64,000 bases of DNA from Loripinus fragilis (GCA_964019695.1 OZ026525.1:86566779-86630778), one strand, 5' to 3'. Counted from the stretch's first letter, positions 1 to 11,958 are shown. Notes: generated from the letters alone by a model not told the origin. Translations and numbers: made by a program.

Positions 1-2343
1 ATTTGCATTATGCTCAATGACATATGGCTGGAAAATAATTGATGATTAGTATAAATTTAATGGATGAATTGATGTTGACTGACTCCCATCGTATGTTCCA
101 TATTTGCAAATAGATATCATGTCCTATAACCTATTCGCTTTTTTTCTTGTACTAGTTACTTCTCTCTTTGTACTACACAAACTCAGCCATTTGAAGATTG
201 AACGCTATGTAAAGATATGCATATTTTACTAAGCACATATTTGGCAGCTTGGAGCCGAGCTAGATTTGATGTAATACGTAGATAAACTTATGTTAGAATA
301 ACGATTGAATGTGATCATTGTCAGTGTAGAAGATTGATAGAACATTTTCCCTGACAATTAGAGAATATTTTTACTGTTAATTTTAACTACTGGATCATCA
401 ATAATGGGTGACTAACATAAAGAGTTAGGACTAGCCTTCTATGACATTTCTAGGCACCAAGATCAGTTGTTGATTTTAAAAAATGTATTTTGTTTACCTG
501 ATTAATTAATAATAGGCAAACATTTGAAGGATACATGGAGCTAGACTGATGTCATCCTATGGCTAGATTTATACTTTATTTTAGATGTAGTTTGTCAAGA
601 TGACAAGCATTCTGTTTAGATACAAAATCAGATTGATTGTAGGCATACCATATTTTTTCCATCATACCTTCAATGAGTAATGTTTTTATGTTTCATGATA
701 TAAACATATTTTGCACAGACAATGGCATGGTGGCTTTATAGACATACGCCATGTGTAAGTCCAATAAAAGCGAGGTACAATGGCTAATATGTGTCTTAAT
801 TGAATTTATATCAGGCCTTTGTTTATTATATCATCAATAAATGAATAAGAATTGGGATATTCCATAAAATTACAATATAATATTTGTCAGAGAACTGATA
901 TCTAGTCTTGATTCTGCTTAAACCAGTAGAAGTAGCGTAGTTTGCTGTTTGTTTGTTATTCTGCTGATTGCCTCTCTAGATAGACATGGTATGACTCAGA
1001 ATCGCAAAGGCTTTGCTACTCAAACTACTCGTACAGAAATTATGCTCAGAATACTCATCCAGAAGCGTTGCATAACTCGAAATACCCATCCACCTCAACT
1101 CGAAAAACGCTACAGTTTATACGCCCCGTAAGTGGAACTTTTGGTGTGCGTAAGTCTGTAAATGGCCATAAAACTGGGGTAAAGTTTAGAAAAAGCAATA
1201 TGTTTGGGATACATTTACTTTTCTCTTCGTGCCACAGGTTTAACATAAAGAAAATGTGAAAAAAAATCATCTTATCTTGACGAAAATGTGAATTCAATGG
1301 CCCAAACCCAGGCAAATTTTACTGAGCAACAGCCGTTTCAGCAGCATTTTTATTCATAACAGCAAAATAAAACATGTATAAACAGAAATCAAGAAACATT
1401 TCAAGAAAAATTCCATGTTGGAAGCGGAACGCGCATTCAATCTGTTAAATCAAATGGACAAAATATGTATTTACCTCGTATATTTCTCCCTCTGGTGCGG
1501 TGCATCCTACAACGTCCGCTATTTTTTGCTCGAAAAAACGGTCGCATAGGTACAGCCTCCGATAGCCTGGTGTCATACATATTTGAAGGAGAATGGTTCT
1601 CTAATGATAAATAATAAATGATTTATAGCCCGAATATAACCACAAACTAGCCACATTTATCTGCTGGCAACTATGCGACGTCGCCAGCAAAACGTAACAT
1701 GCTCGAATTAGTTTTCATTTCATCGTAAACGATTACAGATTCCGACCGATAATATCAATTAAGTAATCTTGATACAAATCTACCCATAAATGATGACCAA
1801 ACCTTAAAAAAGATTGAAACATTTCTATCACCGTCACCCTTGCATGCTGTAAATCGTGGTGAAGGATACCTCCAAATAAGTCAGTGGTTGTGATGTGTGG
1901 GAGATATTAAGTCAAAATCGCTTAAATGGTGATACCTTTAAAACTACATAAATGGATTATCCCCTGGAAAACAGCTAAGACCCTGATAGAGAAGGATTAT
2001 TTTTAAAGTTTCCCAAATCAAATACATACGAGATAAAGTTGTCCGAGGCAAGATCTGATGATGTGGACAATTTTTGCGGTCGGCCATGGCCGGCCGCTTA
2101 TATAAACTTCAATCAAAATATACATCAAATTCAGGTTTTGACCAAACCTTTATGCCATGCTCAGGCTATATTCTATGCGCTGCCGAACAACGATTGGGGT
2201 ACCAATATCATGGGTTGACCTACAGCGCGAAGTAAACTGTCCGTGAAATCTGTAGGGCTACCTATAGCGCGAGGCAAGCTCGTTTGCGAATTTAAAATTC
2301 ACAAAGAATGCGTCAATTTGCCCTGTCGCTTATACAAACGCAA
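1..2343. other. No gene seen
   Basis: AT-rich sequence. The small frames at 949-1315 overlap on opposite strands, lack splice context and show no family resemblance. I see no repeat that recurs elsewhere in the window, except that 2220-2290 has a doubled phrase (CTATAGCGCGAGGCAAGC, CTACAGCGCGAAGTAAAC). Confidence 0.5.
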
Positions 2344-3141
2344 TAAGTATTAGCTTTTCAAAAAAGCTGGCGAAAGATAAACGTCCCAAAGTCAAAACGT
2401 CCTTGACTGGCAAAGAGTGCGAGCGAACTTCACATCAGTAAACGTACATATATGATTGTCATCCACATCTGATCACATAGAATTACTATGAATTCAGGCA
2501 CTGTCTTATGACGGTCATGACAAACAGGTTTTATGCCCACAAAGGGAGGCATATAGTAATCAAACTGCCTGTCCTTAGTGTCCTAAGTGTTTGAGTGTTC
2601 ATATCATATCCGGAGTATATCTCCTGTATTATTTTAGGTAGGAATGCCATAATTCGTGTCTTAATGCATTTAGGGTAATGGAGCGTCACGCACCTTTACC
2701 ACTACCATCAGATATAGAAAAATCGTGTCAGTAGCATAAATCCTAGGAAACCCAAATTTAGTTTGTGAACACATCTTGGGGGTCACGGAGTCTGTGCATA
2801 TACAGTTAAGCGACCACTGTGACCTTGATTTTCTGGCATCAGTTTTAAGAAAAATGTGCTGTCTAGTGTTGTCAAATGATTTTCCATAAATGTGTCGCAT
2901 GCTAGATACATTAACATAACATACCATGCATAAGCCGGGTGCCTTGAAAAGATCAAGCAACATCCTCGCTTGAAGCATGTGTTAAATGGTAACAAATCAC
3001 AGTTCAGATGTTAATAATCAGAGCTTAGAATAAATCTACATGTACAAGCTCTAGAAGTTCAAAATGGAAGCATGCAGTGGGCAAGAATACATACAATTAT
3101 AGGGCTAAACGACCGCCAGCTTTTTTGAAAAGCTAATACTT
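2344..3141. mobile_element. Possible 800-bp element with 28-bp inverted ends
   Basis: AAGTATTAGCTTTTCAAAAA, AGCTGGCG at 2345-2372 is matched exactly by the reverse complement at 3114-3141. The inside has no ORF I can support. No target duplication is visible, so the two copies could also be chance-placed members of a repeat. Confidence 0.45.
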
Positions 3142-3207
3142 GTCCTTTACTACTGTCATTATTTTTTAATTCACATCGTGCGATAGGTGACATGATATGG
3201 GGTGCCT

Positions 3208-3266
3208 AGATTTACCGGAAAGACTCAAATTACCGGAAAGACCGCCTAAATACCGGAAAGACCAAA
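3208..3266. repeat. Short tandem repeat, TTACCGGAAAGAC unit
   Basis: Three units (ATTTACCGGAAAGACTCAA, ATTACCGGAAAGACCGCC, AATACCGGAAAGACCAAAG) spaced 19-20 bp. Confidence 0.7.
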
Positions 3267-3477
3267 GAATAATAGGGAATTAAAATATATCCAATACGTT
3301 TATGTCTAGTGATGTAGTAACCTGTTTGGGATGAAAAGCATTTTGTATGTTTATTGCCATTATAAGAAAGATTCGAAGAGATGGCTAAATATTTAAAACG
3401 ATACAATATGTGTTAAAAATTGTTTAGTACCATTTTTTTGTTCAAAATATTCCATTAAACTGTAATGCGAAGAGATA

Positions 3478-3985
3478 TAGAGGATCTTCCATGAGTGCTC
3501 ATGTTTTATTAAAGTTATTAAACACGTTTGGGAAAAGAGATAAAGTGCAAGGCATTTTATCTCTTTTTCGCAACGAGTTTGATAAATTCAATAATACAAG
3601 AGCACGAATGTTAAATTCAATTTATCATATGACATTAAGATTACTTTGAAATCTCATTTCTTACGTAAGTAATCGTTATAAGTTTGCCATTATGTACGCA
3701 ACGTTGTTATGGACGTCATAACGTTTCCCGAAAATCTGTAAACCACCAAGAATAAATAAAAGTGATTGATATCAGCCTTTATTATATAATCTATAAATAA
3801 ACATATTCCGATTGGCCCAGATGCATATCCACTCGAGTCAATAAAACTACATATTGCATCCTTTGCCGGACGTGACGTTGCAAAGCACCTGGCACGAGGT
3901 AATATTGCATGGCTTACGTGAAGTGACGTCAGAACTTCAAGTAATTTTGCATGGTTCATCCGTAACGTCAATGGATTTAATCGTA
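3478..3985 (+). repeat. Foldback family F1, copy 1
   Basis: GAGTGCTCATGTTTTATTAA and, inverted, AATTCAATAATACAAGAGCA enclose an inner stem AAAGAGATAAAGTGC / GCATTTTATCTCTTTTTCGC. A non-palindromic tail (TTATGGACGTCATAACGTTT, GTAAACCACCA) follows. It has a deletion at the loop compared with the other copies. Confidence 0.75.
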
Positions 3986-4029
3986 TAAAATGACAGGAAA
4001 TGCATAACAGACACTTATTTTATAATAAA

Positions 4030-4173
4030 ACAATTGTTGACTTATGTTTCGGTAGACATGGAGTGTTATTGAACGGTAAACTTAATCATATTGACCTCCG
4101 CTCCGCGTCGATCAATATGGCGTGTACTGTTCAATAACACTCCATGTCCACCTCAACATAAGTCAATAATTGT
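4030..4173. repeat. Long hairpin, GTGTTATTGAAC type
   Basis: ACAATTGTTGACTTATGTTT and CATGGAGTGTTATTGAAC pair with GTTCAATAACACTCCATGTC and AACATAAGTCAATAATTGT. The loop region has CATATTGACCTCCGCTCCGC, GTCGATCAATATG, a second inner stem. No coding. Confidence 0.85.
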
Positions 4174-4455
4174 ACAATATTTTCACTGTAGCCTTTTTTG
4201 ATTACCTCTGACTTTTCCATCCACTTAATGTATTCCATTTCAGAACTCCAAACGCCCATAACTTTCTTAGTTGTGCACGAAAACAGCAAGTGTGAGTATA
4301 TATTTTCTTAGAACGTGACGAATATTTTGGTAGCAAAATTATTTAAGATTGCTAGTATTTTTCGTTTTTGCATTTTCAGCACCCGTTTTCAGTGGGAGGG
4401 ACATTGCATGTAGCCTATAAAAAGTATAAAATAAAAAGAAAGTTTTTTTTTTTTT

Positions 4456-4576
4456 GGTAAATACCAAATATATTTTACCTAATGAGTTGAAAACAACATA
4501 AATTTCACTCGTGCTGCGCACTCGTGAAAATTCTGATGTTTTCAACACACTCGGTGAAATATATTTGGTATTCACC
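4456..4576. repeat. Long hairpin, AAATATATT type
   Basis: GGTAAATACCAAATATATTT and GAGTTGAAAACAACATAAAT pair with GATGTTTTCAACACACTCGG and AAATATATTTGGTATTCACC. The loop is CACTCGTGCTGCGCACTCGTG. It is another one-hairpin element of similar size. Confidence 0.8.
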
Positions 4577-4599
4577 CCCAAAAAGTAAATATCCTCTAT

Positions 4600-4696
4600 T
4601 TATTGCATGGCGTGAGTAGTGTAAAATTAAGCATTACTTTTCTCATGATTAATGATAAATGAAGCATTCGTTTTGTCATGAACAGTGTAAATAGGC
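4600..4696. repeat. Left remnant of the 33-bp minisatellite
   Basis: The sequence contains AATTAAGCATTACTTTTCTC and AAGCATTCGTTTTGTCATGA followed by ACAGTGTAAAT, then the element terminus starts. It matches units at 9060-9560. Confidence 0.75.
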
Positions 4697-4704
4697 ATTG
4701 AGCT

Positions 4705-5420
4705 GGCTATAGACCCCCTCCCCCCAGGGGGAATTTTGTACACTATAATTTTCTGAAACTACATTATATAAGACACAAAATAAAAGATGTTAGCCCTCTG
4801 AGAGTGGCAGCGTTAACGTGTAACATCACGTTATATACGTTACCCCCCAAAATAGCATTAAACGCCCCTGATAATGTCTCAACCATGACATGTTCGTACA
4901 TATTTGCATGCTGACACAGGTTTATGAACTTCTTATAACACAGTTACATATTTTTAGTATTAATTTTATAAATGTCTTGAGTTATTAACGTTGTATACGT
5001 AACTTAGTGTTTCCTGCGTTATTTCCGAGTATCAGTATGGTAATTATTGACTATACGTGTATTACATCTGTCACAGAGTATAGTAAATCTATAAGGCTGC
5101 TACTTAAATGATTTAAAATTGTTTATTATGGTCGCTTACACTATTTTTCAGGTCCATGTTATGTATGTTACCTTCAAAATAGCATCAAACATTTTAGTTA
5201 ATGTCTCTAACAAGCTCTGTTTATACTTATTTGCATGCTTGCGGAGGATTTATGTACAAGGTTTACCTAGTTTAAGTATTCATTTAATAAATGCCTTGAG
5301 CTTTAACTGTTATGCGTGTTACCAAATGATACATAAGTTATTCTGAGTAATTGTATAGCAGTTGTCGACTATACATCTATAAAATCTGTCAGAGAATTTA
5401 GAAAATTTATAAGGCTGAAA
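4705..5420. repeat. Left terminal inverted repeat with 330-bp subrepeats
   Basis: The arm contains two tandem units of about 330 bp. GTTACC..AAAATAGCATTAAACG at 4840 recurs at 5160, and TAAATGTCTTGAG at 4970 recurs as TAAATGCCTTGAG at 5290. The motif TAACGTACGTTA or variants marks each unit. Subrepeats within long TIRs are known from several large DNA transposon groups. Confidence 0.6.
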
Positions 5421-5746
5421 TAAGTTAAAGTTCCTTATTAATTTATAGTAACCTAAACTTATAATATAATGTGATCTATTAAACTTCGCTGTTTGCTCAC
5501 ATAAACAGTATAGATACCATGCATTCAAATCGGAAGTTCTGAAAGACAGTCACTGTGAAACAGCTAAGTTCTGGGCAAGGTATATGTATTTGATTCAGAT
5601 GGTGTTGACACTGATTAGAGCTACAAGGAAAACAACTTTGAATTGCATGTCATCTCTATCTGTATGCTTTGTTCCCAGTGGTCATTGCAAACGATCACAA
5701 CAACTACGCGTAATATGTACCTGTGTAACGGATTACACTCATAAAT

Positions 5747-6735
5747 TTGTCTGATACACATCACAGATGCAAAGAACTTCTCGAGCAAAATGGGTTTAGT
5801 GTGTCACAACTATTGGTTCTTTGCTTGAGAAATGCTTTTGACATACCTATCAGGCAAACAATAAAGAGGTATTATAGGCTTCAGCAACTAGAACAACGCT
5901 TCGTACTACAGATGGAATGGTGTATAACTCATCACATCAGAGCTCAATATATTGAAATAACTCTTCAATGCACTTAAATGAAATATTCAATCTGCTCAGA
6001 TGCAAAGAAGAACGAGTACTAGAGGCAGTTTCAGGCTTCACCAATCCCTTTAGTTCTAGTTTTAAAGACAATAAACTGTACTTCTTGTCTTTTGGTGTGC
6101 CTGCTAAGCCTGGCATAGCTAAGGATCTTAGTGAGGCTGATGACATTGACAGGAAGGCTGTTGCAGACTTCAATGACTCACTTTTAGTTTAAAAAATCTG
6201 TCTTTTACAACCCCATAAAATGCTTCAAGCTTATAACGTTTTGATGCCATGTCAAGCAAGAAGAAATTGTCCAATTTACAATACGTAAACAGCCAGGTGA
6301 GAGCTTAAAGGAGCGTCTTTGGTAAGCATGACCTTTCTATTGGACATAATGTTGACCTTGAGTTGAAACTGCCGCTCCTTCTGGGACCTGTACCATGTTC
6401 ACTGTCAACTCCTGATAGAATTTCCATTAAAACTGACAAGTCCAAACTTCCGCATGGCTTGCAATCTCACATTGAACCAACATTAGATTGGCCATGTAGT
6501 GCTGCACATAATGTTGATGTTACTACAGAGCATAATAGCTTTTTCTGTCACCTTTATGGACCTGATGGCACCAGTATTCAACCAGGCACTAAATGCAGGG
6601 CATGTTGGTTTTGTCACTGATACATATATACAATGTATAAGCAGCAGTCTATCAAATCTTACAAACATTCTCGCAGAGGATAACCTGGGTGTTTTGTTCA
6701 ACAATGGTGTATGCAACAAAAGGCGCACCTTCTAA
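5747..6735 (+). pseudogene. Decayed member of a mollusc-expanded gene family inside a TIR element
   Basis: Pieces in different frames read in order. At 5968-6189: RVLEAVSGFTNPFSSSFKDN followed by KLYFLSFGVPAKPGIAKDLS. At 6310-6620: HDLSIGHNVDLELKLPLLLG, PVPCSLSTPDRISIKTDKSK. At 6550-6640: MDLMAPVFNQALNAGHVGFV then TDTY. From memory, this order (GFxNPF, SxGxP, PVPxSLxTxD, KTDKxK, FVTDTY) matches an unnamed family expanded in bivalve and other invertebrate genomes. The FVTDTY region may be PIN-like (inference). Frameshifts and stops at about 6190, 6300 and 6550 show it is dead. No catalytic set can be traced, and the N-terminal part from 5747 is uncertain. Confidence 0.5.
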
Positions 6736-7244
6736 ATGTCAACAACATTTTAGCCAGAATATGGGGGAAGCGATCTACAGTAATACACTGTTTAACAGAT
6801 TGTGACACTACCGATGTGCCGATATGTTAGTACCACGAAAAGGTTTTTCCTATCAAACAGATATAGAACTCCTCCCCAACTAGTTCATCAACATTCTAAG
6901 CAGGGTAGGAAAACAAATAAAGATTTGCTCTAGGCAATCACTAGTGATATGAAGCCCTAACATGCGCTATTTATGTAATTGTGAATAAGCTGCAGTACGA
7001 CATGTTTCTGAAAAAAGTACCAAAGCCATACACATATACTGACTATTTCAAATGGTATGAACATGAGCTTACCTCCACCCTGCTTTTCTGTCCTTAAGAT
7101 GTACATACAAAGATTGAACTTTCAAGTCTTTCTATGAAAACAAGTTAGGATTTCCAGATATGGACAAAAAGTGAAGAAAATAAATGGGAAGGAAATCGAG
7201 TACCTCTGGGTGAAAGAAATCTTGAGTGTACCCTAACAAAAGAG

Positions 7245-7720
7245 CCACAGAATTATATTTTACATTTTGTGTGATATGTAGGTACCATGTTCAAAACTCA
7301 ACAACTCAAACCTTTAAAGGAAGAAACAAAATACTTGCAGTTTCCAAAAGGTACATAAACATTCTTTAATACAAAATGAGTTAGTAAGCACATTCACATT
7401 AAAAAAAGTATCAAACTATATTAGTTTCATAAATCATTTATATAGAAATAATGAAAAAAAAAACTACCATACGTAACACTTTGGGGTGCATATTTGTTTT
7501 CAAAGGTCCATATCTGTGATGCAAAAATAGCTTACTTTGATGATTTAGCCAATTTGGAAATCTTACCTTATGGTTTGCACTTTTCAGAAGTCATGTCACT
7601 TACTAAAATTATCAAAGATGTTGATGGGTAATATATATAATTGGCTGTTACAAGGTAATGGTGCCATTACCAGAGTGCTAGCATATTGCAAAATCCTTGC
7701 AAGATAAATCTGATAGAGGA
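7245..7720. repeat. Direct repeat copy 1 (second at 8545-8985)
   Basis: The block from TTTTACATTT..GATATG..GTA..CATGTTCAA to CAAAATCCTTGCAAGA occurs here and again at 8545-8985 with the same order of landmarks: GCTTGCAGTTT, TTTGTTTTCAAA, CCAATTTGGAAATCTTACCT. The second copy continues into the right terminus at 9051. A tandem duplication of the right end of the element explains the second, internal terminus at 8515. Confidence 0.6.
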
Positions 7721-8544
7721 TTAATAAGTTGTATAGGGAAATTCTTAAAACCCTTGGATAATATATGAAGATTTGCTCTTAAACCTCTACCTGATGGGTT
7801 TTCTTTGATCTTTTAAAGTGTTACTCGCACATTGCACTGAATGTTACAAACATGAGTATTATGTTAACTATATTTGATGTCTCTATAAAAGAAAAGAGGG
7901 TTTATGGTAGTTTATGTTTTGAGTTTCTTCCTCAGCAAATGAGCCAGAGTAAAAAGAAGTACATGGACCTGTGCCAGCATGCAAATATGTACTAGCAGGT
8001 CGTGTTGGAGACCATATCTTGAATGTTTAATGGTATTCAGAGAGTAACGTATGTAACCTGGGCTGTAAAAAAGTGTAAGACACCATAATAAGGACCTTTA
8101 ATTCATTTGAATAGCAGCCTTATAGATTTACTAAATTCACTGACGGATGTAATACATGTATTGTCAATAATTACCATACTGATACTTCGAAATAACATAT
8201 GAAACACTAAGTAACATATACAACGGCAAAAACTGAAGACATTTATAAAATAAATGCTAAAATTATGTAACTGTGCTGTAAGAAGTTCTTAAACCTGTGC
8301 CAGACTTCAAAAAAAAAGTGTGAACATGTCATGTTGGAGACATCAGGAAAATTTAATGTTATTTTGCAGGTAACGTACGTATCATGATGTTACCCGCTAA
8401 CGCTGCCACTTTCAGAGGGCTTACATATTCCATTTTGTGGCTTATATAAAGTAGTATCTAGAAATCATAGTGTACCAAATTCCCCCTGGGGGAAGTGGGG
8501 TATATAGCCAGCGCGAGGCCTGGAGAATTACATTTTACATTTTT

Positions 8545-8985
8545 CTGTGATATGGGGGTAGCATGTTCAACATCTAATAACTCAAAAAATATATAAGATA
8601 GAAACGTAATGCTTGCAGTTTTGAAAAGGTTAATAAAAAAAATCTTTAATATAATACCAAATTAATGAACATAAACTGGTTTATATTAAATTCATTTATC
8701 AATTAAAAGGGGGTTCAGTGAAAAAATGTAACATGCACTACATCGGGGGTGACTCTATTTGTTTTCAAATGTCATTATCTGTGTCATTATCTTAGGCTCA
8801 GTAATAGCTTATTTAGAAAGTATAACCAATTTGGAAATCTTACCTTATCTTATGCACTTTTCTGAAGTCTTAAAAAGAATTTTAATTATAAAATATTTTG
8901 TAGGGTAACGTACGTAACAGGCTGTTACAGCTTAACGCTGCCATTGTCAGAGGGCTAACATGTTGCAAAATCCTTGCAAGACATT
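8545..8985. repeat. Direct repeat copy 2, leading into the outer right terminus
   Basis: It matches 7245-7720 along its length, with small indels. It ends with GTAACGTACGTAAC, then GCTGCCATTGTCAGAGGGCT and the C-rich terminus. This is the same end structure as at 8380-8515. Confidence 0.6.
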
Positions 8986-9054
8986 GGGCTTCAAGAAAAA
9001 TATGGTCTACAAAATTCCCCCTGGGTGGGGGGGGGGAGGTAAACCATATCCAGC

Positions 9055-9560
9055 CAGTGGCCTAAAAGTTAAGCATTCATTTTTTCATAAACAGTGTACA
9101 AGTTAGCGTTCGTTTTCTCATGAACAGTGTATAATGAAGCTTTCATTTTCTCATAAATACTGTAAAATTAAGCATTCATTATCTCATAATTGTTGTAAAA
9201 TGAAGCATTCGTTTTCTCATGAACAGTGTTAAATGAAGCTTTCATTTTCTCATAACCACTGTAAAATTAAGCTTTTTTTCTCTCAATTATTGCAAAATGA
9301 AGCATTCGTTTTGTCATAAAAAAGTATAAAATGAAGCAATCGTTTTCTTATGGACAGTGTAAAATGAAGCATTCATTTTCTCATAAATGCTGTAAAATAA
9401 AGCATTCCTTTTCTCATAAACAGTGTAAAATTAAACATTTATTTTCTCATGAAGCATTCGTTTTCTCATGAACAGTGTAAAATTAAGCATTCATTCATTG
9501 TTTTTATGAACAGGGTAAAGTTAAGCATTCATTTTCTCATGAAAGGTGTAAATATAAGTG
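9055..9560. repeat. Degenerate minisatellite, about 33-bp unit
   Basis: About 14 units of the form AAGCATTCATTTTCTCATGA then ACAGTGTAAAATT, with unit length varying by several bases. Two or three units also lie at 4615-4695, on the other side of the TIR element. That places the element inside the array. Confidence 0.85.
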
Positions 9561-9671
9561 ATAAAAGATGCATTCATCCAAGAAATAAATTCAAGTTTTG
9601 GTCTGTTCATGAGAAATGAATGATTCATTACATGCGTAAATGCTGAAAATAAACACTTTCTTGTTTTCAAA

Positions 9672-9911
9672 TTAGCCGCCACATGTGATTTCCAATAATG
9701 TGACATTTTGGCAAGTGAAGACTCAGACCAGCTTGTGCAGCCTCCTTTTAGAGTTAGAGGCTCCAAATGATGTTTGGTCAGTAGCTTAGTATTCATAGAA
9801 TATTCAAGCGACCAGCAAAGGCTCTGATCAGGCTGAGCGTATGCGCAGGCTGGTCTGAGCCTTTGCTTTTCGCACATACCACATTGTTGGAAATCTCATG
9901 TTGCGGCTCAA
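9672..9911 (-). mobile_element. MITE family M1, inverted copy
   Basis: This is the reverse of the copy at 11959: AGCCGCCACATGTGATTTCC at the left, TGGAAATCTCATGTTGCGGC at the right, and TTTGGTCAGTAGCTTAGTAT and GCGTATGCGCAGGCTGGTCT inside. Confidence 0.8.
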
Positions 9912-9997
9912 ATACCAAATGTCTTACGTTGGAGGGCCGTTGGCATTTTAACATTCACAAGCATGTTAAAATTCATGCTCAGTTGAGTTGAGCATGA

Positions 9998-10990
9998 ACG
10001 AGTATTTATTAACTTGTGGCCAGCCTTCAAGATAAGAGTGTGTATAACATATGTTTCTTTGTATTCCATTTGAGATCCCCAAAACACATGTTAACACTGA
10101 TGGATAAGGGGAAAAACCGCAAATTTTGCCTATAGATCTGAATGCCATTTTTTATTCAGTTTAAAGGCTGTGATGGCGTTCATGTACCTTCATAAGCAAC
10201 CGAAATAAAATTCATTTTTTAAATCAATCATATGATTGTTTAAAGTTTTAAACTTAAGGTATTTAAGTCATATTTATACGTAAATAGTCTGTTTTGTTTA
10301 ATCCTTTAATCCGTAGTTTTACATTGGCCAAAACATGATATAATGTACCTTATTTGATAGGCTTCTCTTACAGCAAGACCTGTCTTAAGCGGCCACTCAA
10401 AAAGAAGACCAAAAATTGGTTTTCAAGACCAATTAGCGCTTAATGCAGGTCAAAAGTATTGCAGGGGAGCATTCTGCAATACTTTCGACATTCATTAAGC
10501 TACCATTTGTCATTAAAGATCTTTGTTTTGTCTATTTTTGAGTGGCCGCTCAAGGCAGGATTTATTGTATCCTTAAAAACTGCACAGTCTGATCACAAGG
10601 CGTGGTGCTATTATTAGAGATATCATGTAGGTGTTTACCTGTGAAGATTAAGATAATACTGTGTTGATACAATTTCCTGTGAAAACCCAATTCTGTTCAG
10701 TTTCATTTAAACTTGAGGGTTTGGTATCTATATCTAAATGCGCCTTGCCCGCAGAAACTAGAACTTATGCTCTCTGTTCAGCTATTCTTTGCACTACGTG
10801 CGCAACTACACAGAAGTGCTAAATGTCAGCTGTCAGATTTTTGGCCTGGTCTTCATCTTCTTTCCTACTCTGCATCCGAGGACAGAAGGACGTTAGCGAT
10901 GCTGCGCGTACTCCGATTGTCGCCGATGTGAATATGGAGTGCGTGTCGTGAGAAACCTGTTTTTTTGCATGCGAACAACTATTGCGATAG
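9998..10990. other. No gene seen
   Basis: There is one inverted repeat (TGAGTGGCCGCT at 10540 and AGCGGCCACTCA at 10388) enclosing 160 bp with AGACCAATTAGCGCTTAATG / CATTAAGCTA, probably a small TIR element. Short frames at 10713-11117 overlap on both strands and are not supported. Confidence 0.45.
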
Positions 10991-10992
10991 CT

Positions 10993-11345
10993 GTATAGAG
11001 GATATTACATGAGTGCTCATGTTTTATTGAATTTATTAAACGAGTTGGGGAAAGCGATGGAATGCGAGGCTTGCCGAGCATTTCATTGCTTTTTCGCAAC
11101 GAGTTGAATAAATTCAATAATACAGGAGCACGAATGTTAGATTCTATTTATCATATGACATTAAAATTGCTTTGAAATCGCATTTTTGGCGTGAAAACGT
11201 TAGAATTTTGCCATAAGTACGCGACGTTGTTATAGACGTCCTTTCATAACGTAACCAAAATCTGTAAACCACTAGTGGCTTATCGGTTTTAATGTATGGT
11301 GTTATTTTACTCCCAGACCGCGACGTATGATACATGTTACATGAA
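10993..11345 (+). repeat. Foldback family F1, copy 2 (altered stem)
   Basis: The outer arms are as in copy 1. The inner stem is AAAGCGATGGAATGC / GCATTTCATTGCTTTTTCGC, with loop GAGGCTTGCCGA. Stem changes occur on both arms and pairing is largely kept. The tail has TTATAGACGTCC and GTAAACCACTAGTGG. Confidence 0.8.
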
Positions 11346-11958
11346 GTCACTATTTTAGCTAGCCTCTGTAGCTGAGCATATATCTTTAATCCTTAAAGCA
11401 CAAATGGATTCTTCCTTATGTTTTGATACAATAGACTTGGGATGGTCCATTATATATATCGAGGGGTCACAGATTATACTTTACAACTAAAGTTAGTATT
11501 TCTTTTTCTGAAGATAGTCTTAGCAAATAGTGTAAACCCTGGTGAAATGCCGCATTGACAAATTACGCATTTAGGAGTCACCCAAGTCTGCAATTACCAA
11601 GACAGGTTTTCTCGCGTTTAGGGACAGTGTAGTGCCATTTTTCTTCGTGTGGGCATACATAAGACTAAAGCCATGCACATGAGGTTTTTGATTGAAAAAG
11701 TTAGACTACTTGTGATCAATTCTAAAATGTCGGACACTTCTATTAGTTTTTGTTTCAATCAACTATGAGGTTTTGATGCAAAAAGTTAGATAAACTGTGA
11801 TCAGTTCCAAATAATCGTTTTTTTTTTGTTTCATTATAAAAGCCATGAGGTTTTTAATTTGAAGGGAAGACGTTAGAATTGTTGTGACCAATTCTAAAAT
11901 GTTACACATTTATTCGCTTTTGTATTATTATAATCTAATTACTTGATATAAAATATAA

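Larger units (their letters stand above)
4697..9051. mobile_element. 4.35-kb TIR element inserted in a minisatellite
   Basis: The left end (AGGCATTGAGCTGGCTATAG, then CCCCCTCCCCCCAGGGGG) is mirrored on the right by GGGG..TATCCAGCCAGTGGCC ending near 9051, and internally at 8350-8515. The left arm, from 4705 to about 5260, matches the reverse complement of about 7950-8515 over some 540 bp. Both sides are units of the same 33-bp minisatellite (4600-4695 and 9055-9555), with TAAA or TAAAA at both edges as a possible target duplication. So the whole block probably went in as one unit. The superfamily is not identifiable and no transposase with a DDE motif is visible. Confidence 0.65.
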
